A program made the position numbers and the translations under genes. From Virgisporangium aurantiacum (GTDB lineage: Bacteria; Actinomycetota; Actinomycetes; Mycobacteriales; Micromonosporaceae), in NCBI RefSeq assembly GCF_016863635.1, contig NZ_BOPG01000049.1, positions 62,001 through 126,000 of the forward strand: DNA of 64,000 nucleotides, read 5' to 3'. Below are positions 56,821 through 64,000 of this stretch, one piece after another. Numbering within the stretch: position 1 is the first letter of the stretch; the number at the start of each line of letters is the position of its first letter. Under the pieces are notes generated by a model. That model was given only the letters and a program-made list of their open reading frames with translations, was not told where the DNA came from and did no database searches.

Positions 56821-58143
56821 ATGCAGAACCCTCGCCTCACCGTCATCGGCACCGGATATCTCGGAGCTACCCACGCGGTGTGCATGGCCGCGCTGGGCTT
56901 CGAGGTGCTCGGCGTCGAGATCGATGAGCGGAAGGTGGCCCGTCTCGCTTCGGGCGAGGTCCCCTTCTTCGAGCCAGGGCTGCCGGAGCTGCTGGTCAAG
57001 GCGCTGGAGTCGGGCCGGCTGCGGTTCACCACCTCGTACGAGGAGGCGGCGGAGTTCGGCGACGTGCACTTCATCTGCGTGGGCACCCCGCAGAAGGAGG
57101 GCTCCGACGCCGCCGACATGACCTACGTCGACGCCGCGTTCTCGACGCTGGCGCGGCACCTGAGGCGCAAGACGCTGGTGGTGGGCAAGTCGACGGTGCC
57201 GGTGGGTACCGCGGCGCGGCTCAGCGCCCTGGTCAAGGAGCTGGCCCCGGCCGGCGACGAGGTGGAGCTGGCCTGGAACCCCGAGTTCCTCCGGGAGGGC
57301 TTCGCCGTCGACGACACGATGCACCCCGACCGCCTGGTGTTCGGCGTCCAGTCGGAGTGGGCCGAGCAGCAGTTGCGGGCCGCGTTCGCGCCGGTGATCG
57401 GCAGCGGCTCGCCGGTCAAGGTCACCGACCTGCAGACGGCCGAGCTGGTCAAGGTGGCGGCCAACTCGTTCCTGGCCACCAAGATCTCCTACATCAACGC
57501 GATGGCCGAGGTGTGCGAGGCCACCGGTGCCGACGTCCACGACCTGGCCGAGGCGCTGGCGTACGACGACCGCATCGGCGGCAAGTTCCTCAAGCCGGGC
57601 CTCGGCTTCGGCGGCGGCTGCCTGCCCAAGGACATCCGGGCGTTCACGCACCGGGCCCACGAGCTGGGCGTCGGCCAGGCGGTGGCGTTCCTGCGCGAGG
57701 TCGACCTGATCAACCGGCGCCGCCGGGCCCGCACCGTCGACCTGGTGCGCGAGCTCGCCGGCGGCGACCTGAACGGCGTCCGGGTGGCGGCGCTGGGTGC
57801 GTCGTTCAAGCCGAACTCCGACGACATCCGCGACGCGCCCGCGCTCGACGTGGCCACCACCCTCCAGAAGGCGGGCGCCGTGGTGCACGTCTTCGACCCG
57901 GCCGCGATGGACAACGCCCGCCGGACGTACCCGCAGCTCTCCTACGGCGACAGCGCGTTCGACGTCGCCCGCGACGCCGACGTGGTCGTCCTGCTCACCG
58001 AGTGGGCCGAGTTCCGCGAGATCGACCCGGCCACCATGGGCGCGATCGTCCGGCAGAAGCGCATCGTCGACGGCCGCCACGCCCTCGACCCGGTGAGCTG
58101 GCGGGCGGCGGGCTGGGAGTACCGGGCACTGGGCCGCCCGTAA
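56821..58143 (+). CDS. UDP-glucose 6-dehydrogenase
   Basis: Oxidises UDP-glucose to UDP-glucuronate for envelope polysaccharides. The 440-aa protein has the NAD fold VIGTGYLGATHAVCMAALG, ICVGTPQ, GKSTVPVGTA, EFLREGFAVDDTMHPDR, AELVKVAANSFLATKISYINAMAE and the catalytic Cys in GLGFGGGCLPKDIRAF. The C-terminal Rossmann domain (VRVAALGASFKPNSDDIRDAPALDVA) is typical. ATG at 56821 follows a GGAGG-like site. Monocistronic by spacing. Confidence 0.94.
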   Translation: MQNPRLTVIGTGYLGATHAVCMAALGFEVLGVEIDERKVARLASGEVPFFEPGLPELLVKALESGRLRFTTSYEEAAEFGDVHFICVGTPQKEGSDAADMTYVDAAFSTLARHLRRKTLVVGKSTVPVGTAARLSALVKELAPAGDEVELAWNPEFLREGFAVDDTMHPDRLVFGVQSEWAEQQLRAAFAPVIGSGSPVKVTDLQTAELVKVAANSFLATKISYINAMAEVCEATGADVHDLAEALAYDDRIGGKFLKPGLGFGGGCLPKDIRAFTHRAHELGVGQAVAFLREVDLINRRRRARTVDLVRELAGGDLNGVRVAALGASFKPNSDDIRDAPALDVATTLQKAGAVVHVFDPAAMDNARRTYPQLSYGDSAFDVARDADVVVLLTEWAEFREIDPATMGAIVRQKRIVDGRHALDPVSWRAAGWEYRALGRP

Positions 58144-58205
58144 CGGTCGGGTTTGGCCTGTGGCGACACGTGGGCACTATTGAGTCACACAAGGGTGGTG
58201 ACACG

Positions 58206-58985
58206 ATGGCCGAGCGTACCGAAGCCGAGGTCCGGCGAGACCCGCCGACCGCCGAGTATCCCGAGGTCAGGGAACGGGAAGGAGAGCGGCAGACCGAGGA
58301 GATTCCCGATCCCGCACCCGCTCCTGCGACGAGCGTCAGCTCCAACCGGTTCCTGCGTGGCCTGTTCTGGGTGATCGCCTCGATCGGCCTGGTCATGGCC
58401 ATGATCGTCGGCGCCCAGTCGGTCGGGTGGCTGCCGGAGTTCAAGAACCCGTTCGCCACCGAGAAGCAGGACCGTAGCCAGCCGCCGCTGCTCAACTCTA
58501 TCCAGGATCTCAGCCGCTACGTGGCGGCCGAGGGCAACTTCCAGGTCATCATCGACGTGCAGGAGAACCGGAAGTACATTCCGGACTTCCTGGTCAACGA
58601 CCGGGTGCTGTTCGTCGCGGCGGGCACCGTCGAGGCGTACGTCGACTTCGGCAACATCGGCGAGGGCGCGATCAAGGCGTCGGAAGACCGCCGGACGGTC
58701 GAGATCACGCTGCCCGAGCCGCAGATGGGCAAGCCGAACATCGATCCGGAGAACTCGCGGGTCTTCTCGCAGTCGCGGGGCCTGCTCAACCGGATCAAGG
58801 ACGCCTTCTCGAACGACCCGAACCGCATGGCCGAGGTGTACCAGTTGGCCGAGGAGCGGATCGCAGAGGCGGCGAACGCCAGCACCATGGGCGAGCGTGC
58901 CAAAGAGAACACGAAGAAGATGTTGGAAGGCCTGCTCCGGTCGCTCGGTTACCAGGTGATCACCATCACCTACAAGGCACCGTAG
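58206..58985 (+). CDS. DUF4230 membrane protein
   Basis: A 259-aa protein with a hydrophilic acidic N-terminus (about 1-48, Glu/Pro-rich), one TM helix (LRGLFWVIASIGLVMAMIVGAQSVGWL, about 50-75) and an extracytoplasmic DUF4230 domain: LLNSIQDLSRYVAAEGNFQVIIDVQENRKYIPDF, LFVAAGTVEAYVDFGNIGEGAIKASEDRRTVEITLPEP, then a helical end. DUF4230 is widespread and of unknown function. A strong hairpin terminator follows it. Confidence 0.88.
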   Translation: MAERTEAEVRRDPPTAEYPEVREREGERQTEEIPDPAPAPATSVSSNRFLRGLFWVIASIGLVMAMIVGAQSVGWLPEFKNPFATEKQDRSQPPLLNSIQDLSRYVAAEGNFQVIIDVQENRKYIPDFLVNDRVLFVAAGTVEAYVDFGNIGEGAIKASEDRRTVEITLPEPQMGKPNIDPENSRVFSQSRGLLNRIKDAFSNDPNRMAEVYQLAEERIAEAANASTMGERAKENTKKMLEGLLRSLGYQVITITYKAP

Positions 58986-58999
58986 CCTTTTCCAGCTTC

Positions 59000-59031
59000 C
59001 GCGCCCCGGCTCACCCCTTGGCCGGGGCGCG
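59000..59031 (+). terminator. GC hairpin terminator after the DUF4230 gene
   Basis: A perfect 11-bp stem CGCGCCCCGGC / GCCGGGGCGCG with a 10-nt loop (TCACCCCTTG) lies 15 nt past the stop. No U-tract. Confidence 0.65.
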
Positions 59032-59156
59032 GTGCTGCTGTCCCGCGCCTGTAGTGCACCGATCACACGCCGTACTTGAGCCGTTTACCCGATGGTTCAT
59101 CGTCCGTGGGGTTCGTCACAGTCACAGATCGCAGCGGATACATATGCGGAGGCAAC

Positions 59157-60434
59157 GTGTCTACGGTCGGGCTGCGGGACGTGTCCAAGGTCTTTCCTGA
59201 CGGCACAGTCGCCGTCGACGGAGTGAACCTAGATATCGGCAACGGCGAGTTCATGGTGCTGCTCGGGCCGTCCGGCTGCGGTAAGTCCACGATTCTGCGG
59301 ATGATCGCCGGCCTGGAGGATCCGAGCATCGGTGAGGTGCTGCTCGACGGCGAGCCGGCCGCGACGCTCACCCCGCGCGAGCGCGGCGTGGCGATGGTCT
59401 TCCAGGACTTCGCCCTGTACCCGCACATGTCCGTCGGCGACAACATCGGCTTCCCGCTGAAGGTGTCCGGCCAGGCCAACCGGGAAGACCAGGTGTCCGA
59501 GGTCGCCGGCGCCCTCGGCATCGGCGACGTGCTGGCCCGTCGGCCCGGGCAGCTCTCCGGCGGCCAGCGGCAGCGGGTGGCGATGGGCCGGGCGATCGTG
59601 CGCCGGCCGCGGTTGTTCCTCATGGACGAGCCGCTGTCGAACCTCGACAGCCAGCTCCGGGGCGAGCTGCGGGCGGAGATCTCGTCGCTGGTGCGCGAGC
59701 TCGGCGTCACCTGCGTGTACGTCACCCACGACCAGGCCGAGGCGCTGACGATGGCCGACCGGGTCGCGATCCTGCGTCGCGGCGTGCTCCAGGACGTCGG
59801 CACGCCGACCGACGTGTACGGCCGGCCCGCCACGCTCTACGTGGCGGCGTTCCTCGGCAGCCCCCGGATGAGCCTGATGGAGGCCACCGTCAAGGTGGTG
59901 CTCGACCGGTACGTCGCCCTGCGGCTGGGCGACCAGGAGCTGCACATCCCCTGGAAGGACCTGCGGGCGCGGGCGGTCGCGCGGTACCACGGCGAGCGGA
60001 TCGTGGTCGGCGTGCGCCCGGAGGCGCTGCTCCCGGTTCCGATGGACTCGCCCGGCGACGTGCTGCGCGGGCGGATCCGGCACATGGAGCACCACGGGCA
60101 CGAGTCGCTGGCGTTCGTCGACGTCGGCGCCACGGCGGTGGTGGTCGACGAGATGGCCACGCCGGCCAACGGCCGGATGCCGGCCACCCGTGGCCTGCGG
60201 AAGTTCATCGACCGGCTGGTGGGCTCGCCCGCTCAGGTCGCCGTCGAGGAACGCGCCCACCACGCCGAGGACGGGGGCGGCGGCCGGCACAGCCGCAAGC
60301 CGGCCGAGCTCGTAGTGCGGCTCGCGCCGTACCCCGGCGTCAACGCCGGGCATCCGCTGGCGGTGGCGGTCCGCACCGACGCACTGCACTTTTTCGAGGA
60401 GAGCGGGAACCGGATCGACGTCGGTCACCGGTAA
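59157..60434 (+). CDS. MalK/UgpC-type ABC ATPase without adjacent permease
   Basis: A 425-aa ATPase of the carbohydrate-importer class. Walker A GPSGCGKS (37-44), FQDFALYPHMSV, signature LSGGQRQR, Walker B LFLMDEPLSNLD and VTHDQAEAL are present. The C-terminal half is a TOBE-like regulatory part (PRMSLMEATVKVVL; RIVVGVRPEALLPV) with a Gly/His-rich insert (VEERAHHAEDGGGGRHSR). GTG at 59157 has GGAGG about 5 nt upstream. MalK-type subunits need two permeases and a binding protein; none of the usual type is next to it, so it may serve distant systems. Confidence 0.9.
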   Translation: MSTVGLRDVSKVFPDGTVAVDGVNLDIGNGEFMVLLGPSGCGKSTILRMIAGLEDPSIGEVLLDGEPAATLTPRERGVAMVFQDFALYPHMSVGDNIGFPLKVSGQANREDQVSEVAGALGIGDVLARRPGQLSGGQRQRVAMGRAIVRRPRLFLMDEPLSNLDSQLRGELRAEISSLVRELGVTCVYVTHDQAEALTMADRVAILRRGVLQDVGTPTDVYGRPATLYVAAFLGSPRMSLMEATVKVVLDRYVALRLGDQELHIPWKDLRARAVARYHGERIVVGVRPEALLPVPMDSPGDVLRGRIRHMEHHGHESLAFVDVGATAVVVDEMATPANGRMPATRGLRKFIDRLVGSPAQVAVEERAHHAEDGGGGRHSRKPAELVVRLAPYPGVNAGHPLAVAVRTDALHFFEESGNRIDVGHR

Positions 60435-60505
60435 CCTGCCAACTTTGGTGGGTCGCTCGGGCGTCAATACGTGTGACCCTCGTCATCTACCGACCGGGAG
60501 AGCAC

Positions 60506-61525
60506 ATGGCCACGGGCCTGCTCGTGATCGAGCGGATCCTCCGGGACCGCGACAGCATCTGGACGCAGATCGGCGACGAGCGTGATCTCAATCGCCTGAT
60601 CCGGGACATGCTCACCAGCTCAACCCTCGCGCTCGCCTGCTACGGCGCCGTGCTCGGCGCGTTCAGCGACCACGCGCTGCTGCAGTCGCCGATCTCGGCG
60701 ATCAAGCTACCCCTGTTGTTCCTCGTGACGCTGGCGATCTGCCTGCCGACGCTGTACCTGTTCAACCTCGTCTTCGGCGCCCGGCTACAGGTGAAGCAGG
60801 CGCTGGCGCTGGTGATGGTGGCGATCACGGTCATCTCGACGCTGGCGTTCGCGTTCGCGCCGATCAGCCTGTTCTTCCTGATCACCGCGAACCAGTACTC
60901 GTTCTACAAGATCCTCAACGTCGCGATCCTCACGCTGGCGGCGATCGTCGGGCTGCGCTTCCTCACCGCCGGCATGGCCGCCCTGAACAGCCACAACGAG
61001 GCGCGCGACAAGGCGAAGCACGAGGCGGTGCGGGCGGCACAGGAGTCCGAGCGCAAGGCCATCGAGTCGGCGGCGAAGACCCTCGACAAGCCGGCCGAGG
61101 AGAAGACCGAAGCGAAGGAGACGGGCGGGCTGGTGCCCGTCGACAGCGGCCCGACGCCCGCGCCCGTGCCGCCGCCCGGTGGCGCCCTCGCCCCCGCGCC
61201 GCCGCCCGGCAGCGCCCTCGTGCCCGCGGGCACGGGAGGAGGCGCGGTGGCCACCCTCGCGCCGGCGCCGAACGGCGCGACGATGCCGCACGGCCGGCCC
61301 GAGGCGCTCATCCCGTCGTGGGCATCCGCGCCGGCGCCGCCGGAGAAGCAGGCCAGCATGGGCCTGCTGTACGTGTGGATCCTGCTGTTCGGCTTCGTGG
61401 GCACCCAGCTCGCGTGGACCCTGCGGCCGTTCTTCGGCAGCCCCGACCGCGACTTCGCGATCTTCCGGTCGATCGACGGCAATTTCTACGTCGACATCGT
61501 GCGGACGCTGGGGAACCTCTTCTAG
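60506..61525 (+). CDS. Multi-pass membrane protein with Pro-rich linker
   Basis: A 339-aa protein, ATG at 60506 with GGGAGAG 5-6 nt upstream (a GTG at 60473 would add 11 residues without a site). The N-terminus (MATGLLVIERILRDRDSIWTQIGDERDLNRLIRDML) precedes three TM helices (about 38-58, 62-85, 95-125) and a fourth shorter hydrophobic span. A charged helix and a Pro/Ala/Gly-rich stretch (about 200-285) follow, then a last TM helix (LLYVWILLFGFVGTQLAWTL). Similar proteins are labelled as actin-binding WH2-like in databases, a doubtful label. It leads into the binding-protein/VWA genes downstream. Confidence 0.75.
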   Translation: MATGLLVIERILRDRDSIWTQIGDERDLNRLIRDMLTSSTLALACYGAVLGAFSDHALLQSPISAIKLPLLFLVTLAICLPTLYLFNLVFGARLQVKQALALVMVAITVISTLAFAFAPISLFFLITANQYSFYKILNVAILTLAAIVGLRFLTAGMAALNSHNEARDKAKHEAVRAAQESERKAIESAAKTLDKPAEEKTEAKETGGLVPVDSGPTPAPVPPPGGALAPAPPPGSALVPAGTGGGAVATLAPAPNGATMPHGRPEALIPSWASAPAPPEKQASMGLLYVWILLFGFVGTQLAWTLRPFFGSPDRDFAIFRSIDGNFYVDIVRTLGNLF

Positions 61526-61624
61526 CAAGATCAAGTTAACAGGCACCGGGCGTTCACCCGGAGTTCGTCGAAGCTTCTCGATCCGTCTGCCGTAAGCGAT
61601 CCGCGCAGGCGCCACCGTGAGGCC

Positions 61625-62686
61625 GTGAGACGAGTATTGAGCATAGTTCTCGCGGTGGCCCTCCTCGGCGGAGTGGCCGCCGCGATCTACTTCGGCCGCC
61701 AATCAGACGGCGAGAACTCCAGCCAGGACCTGACCGAGGTCCGCGGCGTGATCGGGTCGGAGAAGCGCACGCTCTTCGAGGACCCCGCGTTCGTCGGCGT
61801 GCTGGCGAAGCACGGCCTGAAGGTCACGGTCGACCAGGCGGGCTCGCGCCGCATCGCCGAGTTGAACCTCGACAACCTCGACTTCGCGTTCCCGTCCAGC
61901 CTCCCGTCGGCGGAGAAGATCCAGCGCACGAGGAACATCCAGAAGTCGTGGTCGCCGTTCTACTCGCCGATGGCGATCGCCACCTTCACGCCGGTGGCCG
62001 ACGTGCTGCAGGCCCAGGGGCTGGTGCAGGCACAGGGTTCGTACCGCGTCCTCGACGTTCCGGCGTTCGTTGCCGCGGCCGAACGCGGCCTCCGCTGGGA
62101 CGCGATCCCGAACAACCAGGCGTACCCGGCCGGCAAGGTCGTGTCGATCACGACCACCCACCCGCGCGACTCGAACTCCGCGGCGATGTTCGCGGCCGTG
62201 GTCTCGTACCTGCTCAACGGCAGGAACGTGGTGCGTGACCAGGCGCAGGTGAACAAGGTCATGGAGCGGGTCGTGGCGCTGTTCCTGAGCCAGGGCTACC
62301 TGGAGACCAGCAGCGAGGGCCCCTGGGACAGCTACCTCGCCACCGGCCTCAACTTCAAGCCGCTGGTGTGGGTCTACGAGGCGCAGTACGTCGGGCGGCA
62401 GTTGGCCGGCGGGGTCCGGCCCGATGCGGAGCTGATCTATCCGTCGCCCACGGTGCTGTCCAAGCACACGCTGGTTCCGCTGACCGACGCCGGCGACCGG
62501 CTGGGCAAGCTGCTCACCGAGGATCCGGAACTGCAGCGGCTGGCCGCCCGGCACGGGTTCCGCACCGCGCAGTTCGCCGACGTGGTCGGCGAGAAGGCGC
62601 CGGCCACCGTGCCGAACAGCATCGATCCACCGGCGTTCGAAATACAGGAGGCCATGCTCGACGAGATCGCGAGGCGGTACAAGTGA
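61625..62686 (+). CDS. Membrane-anchored periplasmic-binding-like protein
   Basis: A 353-aa extracytoplasmic protein with a single N-terminal anchor (VLSIVLAVALLGGVAAAIYF). The rest reads as a type II solute-binding fold: LTEVRGVIGSEKRTLFEDPAFVGVLAKHGLKVTVDQAGSRRIAEL, NLDFAFPSSLPSAEKIQ, YSPMAIATFTPVADVL, LVWVYEAQYVG and ELIYPSPTVLSKHTLVPL. No lipobox is present. Its TGA overlaps the next ATG, so it is made together with the VWA fusion. No classical permease accompanies it, so import is not the obvious role. GTG start. Confidence 0.8.
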   Translation: MRRVLSIVLAVALLGGVAAAIYFGRQSDGENSSQDLTEVRGVIGSEKRTLFEDPAFVGVLAKHGLKVTVDQAGSRRIAELNLDNLDFAFPSSLPSAEKIQRTRNIQKSWSPFYSPMAIATFTPVADVLQAQGLVQAQGSYRVLDVPAFVAAAERGLRWDAIPNNQAYPAGKVVSITTTHPRDSNSAAMFAAVVSYLLNGRNVVRDQAQVNKVMERVVALFLSQGYLETSSEGPWDSYLATGLNFKPLVWVYEAQYVGRQLAGGVRPDAELIYPSPTVLSKHTLVPLTDAGDRLGKLLTEDPELQRLAARHGFRTAQFADVVGEKAPATVPNSIDPPAFEIQEAMLDEIARRYK

Positions 62687-64000
62687 TGAAGAGGTTGATC
62701 GCGCTGGCCGCCGTCGTGGTCCTGGTTGTGGGCGGTTGCACGGCAGATTCCGACGATCCGGAGCGAGGTGACGGCGGGGGCGCCGGTCCGGCGGGCGTGC
62801 TGCGGGTGCTGGCGGGAAGCGAACTGCAGGACCTGGAGCCGATGCTCGACGAGGTCCGCCGGGCCACCGGTGTCCAGGTGAAGCTGACGTACACCGGCAC
62901 GCTCGACGGGGTCGAGCGGGTATACACGGGCGCCGCCGCCATGGACACCGACGCCATCTGGTTCTCGTCGAACCGGTACCTGGAACTGCACGGCGACGCC
63001 ATCGACAAGATCTCGACGCAGACCAAGGTGATGTCGTCGCCGGTGATCCTCGGCGTGCGCTCGGCGCAGGCGGCCGAACTGGGCTGGGACAAGCGCCGGC
63101 CGACCTGGAAGGAGATCGCGGAAGCGGGCGCCTCGGGCCGGTTCACGTACGGGATGACCAACCCCGCGGCGTCCAATTCGGGGTTCTCGGCCCTGGTGGC
63201 CGCGGCGTCCGCGTTGGCCGACGCCGGTACCGCGCTCACCGGCGACCAGGTGCGCCAGGTTGGTCCGCAGCTCACGGCGTTCTTCAAGGGCCAGGCGTTC
63301 GCGGCCGGGTCGTCGGGCTGGCTGGCCGACGCGTTCAAGCAGCGTACCGACGTCTCCGGGCTGATCAACTACGAGTCGGTGCTGCTGTCGATGAAGGCAC
63401 AGGGCGTCGACATCACGCTGGTGCACCCGAGCGACGGCGTCGTGACCGCGGACTACCCGTTGACCCTGCTGGCCGGGGTGCCGACCGACGTCCGCGACCG
63501 CTACCAGCGGGTGGTCGACTACCTGCGCCGCGACGACGTGCAACGGAAGATCGTGGAGCGCACCAACCGGCGTCCGGTGGTGGCCGCCGCGGCACCGGCC
63601 GACCGGTTCGTGGGTCCGCTCGTGGAACTGCCGTTCCCGGTGCGGCTCGACGTCGCCGACGCGCTGATCGGCGCGTACCTGAACACGTTGCGACGGGCGC
63701 CGCGCACGCTCTACGTCCTCGATCTTTCCGGATCGATGGCGGGTGACCGCATCGACAAGCTCAAGGCCGCGATGACCGCGCTGACCGGTGCCGACACCAG
63801 CCTGTCCGGGAGGTTCTCGCGGTTCTCGAACCGGGAGCAGGTGCTGCTGGTGCCGTTCAGCTCCCGGCCGAACGCCGTGCAGCGGTACGAGGTGCCGGCG
63901 GAGAACCCGGAGGCGGAACTGAACCGGATCCGGGGCGCGGTGCAGGCGCTGAAGGTGGGCGGTGACACCGCGATCTACGACGCGCTGGCGACCGCGTACG
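62686..64000 (+). CDS. Solute-binding / von Willebrand A fusion lipoprotein, cut by window end
   Basis: At least 438 residues. A lipoprotein signal ends in VLVVGGC (Cys18). Residues ~35-320 form a binding-protein fold (GVLRVLAGSELQDLEPMLDEVRRATGVQVKLTYTGTLDGVERV; PVILGVRSAQAAELGW; PLTLLAGVP), followed by a VWA domain from about 342: TLYVLDLSGSMAGDRI with MIDAS residues D346, S348 and S350, and GGDTAIYDA with T428 as the next metal ligand. The 3' end is outside the window. ATG overlaps the previous stop. Fusions of a binding fold with VWA occur in actinobacteria near TelA-type toxic anion genes; whether TelA follows here is unknown. Confidence 0.85.
   Translation, partial: MKRLIALAAVVVLVVGGCTADSDDPERGDGGGAGPAGVLRVLAGSELQDLEPMLDEVRRATGVQVKLTYTGTLDGVERVYTGAAAMDTDAIWFSSNRYLELHGDAIDKISTQTKVMSSPVILGVRSAQAAELGWDKRRPTWKEIAEAGASGRFTYGMTNPAASNSGFSALVAAASALADAGTALTGDQVRQVGPQLTAFFKGQAFAAGSSGWLADAFKQRTDVSGLINYESVLLSMKAQGVDITLVHPSDGVVTADYPLTLLAGVPTDVRDRYQRVVDYLRRDDVQRKIVERTNRRPVVAAAAPADRFVGPLVELPFPVRLDVADALIGAYLNTLRRAPRTLYVLDLSGSMAGDRIDKLKAAMTALTGADTSLSGRFSRFSNREQVLLVPFSSRPNAVQRYEVPAENPEAELNRIRGAVQALKVGGDTAIYDALATAY

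Noticed and set aside
60473..60505. GTG at 60473 as the start of the membrane protein
   Set aside because: No Shine-Dalgarno; ATG at 60506 has a well-placed GGGAGAG.

Overview
The window is high-G+C actinobacterial DNA. GTG starts are frequent, there are many 1-4 nt stop/start overlaps, and third positions are mostly G or C. Several genes are actinobacterial markers: SepH, DUF3027, DUF2530, the ffs-dnaX-ybaB-recR block, a leader-controlled leuA, and futalosine-pathway menaquinone genes. The overall content fits Micromonosporaceae (an Actinoplanes/Micromonospora-type organism); that family assignment is an inference. The sequence is a chromosomal segment made mostly of housekeeping genes, with one small accessory stretch around two serine tRNA genes. 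Both ends of the window cut a gene.

Layout. 1-5046: a two-component system (minus strand) faces a lipoprotein-adaptor-ABC ATPase-permease export operon of MacAB type. 5051-9914: deoD, tRNA-Ser(CGA), a broken TIR-like remnant, an aminotransferase, an unusual nucleoside diphosphate kinase, a methyltransferase, a RelE-like toxin-antitoxin pair and tRNA-Ser(GGA). 9967-13868: 4.5S SRP RNA, dnaX, ybaB and recR. 13910-21984: a Uma2-type protein, an FGGY sugar kinase that appears to start at CTG, and a five-gene oligopeptide-type ABC importer. 22065-26865: secreted proteins, an HNH nuclease lipoprotein, leuA with its leader peptide and RNA hairpins, a DUF4253 protein and a lipoprotein. 27055-30546: lysC, asd and an AAA ATPase. 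30650-35663: a palindromic repeat, an L,D-transpeptidase, an XPB-type helicase and a helicase-associated protein. 35746-41222: yidD, an unknown small gene, a cold-shock protein with an upstream dyad, the MFS-mqnB-mqnD operon, DUF3027 and DUF2530. 41309-47777: MarR with an MFS exporter, a mycothiol-dependent-isomerase-fold protein, thpR, an ABC-F ATPase and an aldo/keto reductase. 47779-55145: sepH, serC, citrate synthase, pdxH, an MFS exporter, an aldose epimerase and a nitroreductase. 55243-58985: a small conserved protein, an acyl-CoA dehydrogenase, ugd and a DUF4230 protein. 59157-64000: an orphan MalK-type ATPase and a membrane / solute-binding / VWA cluster that runs off the end.

Functional links. 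lysC-asd provide the aspartate-semialdehyde branch. leuA is leucine synthesis under apparent translational leader control. serC and pdxH are both tied to PLP metabolism and flank a citrate synthase. mqnB and mqnD act in menaquinone synthesis from futalosine. The most distinctive items are the leuA control region, the TIR remnant beside a tRNA, the CTG-start kinase, the 15-bp palindromic repeat near 30.7 kb, the atypical Ndk, and the terminal binding-protein/VWA cluster, which is the best candidate for a poorly described multi-component envelope system.
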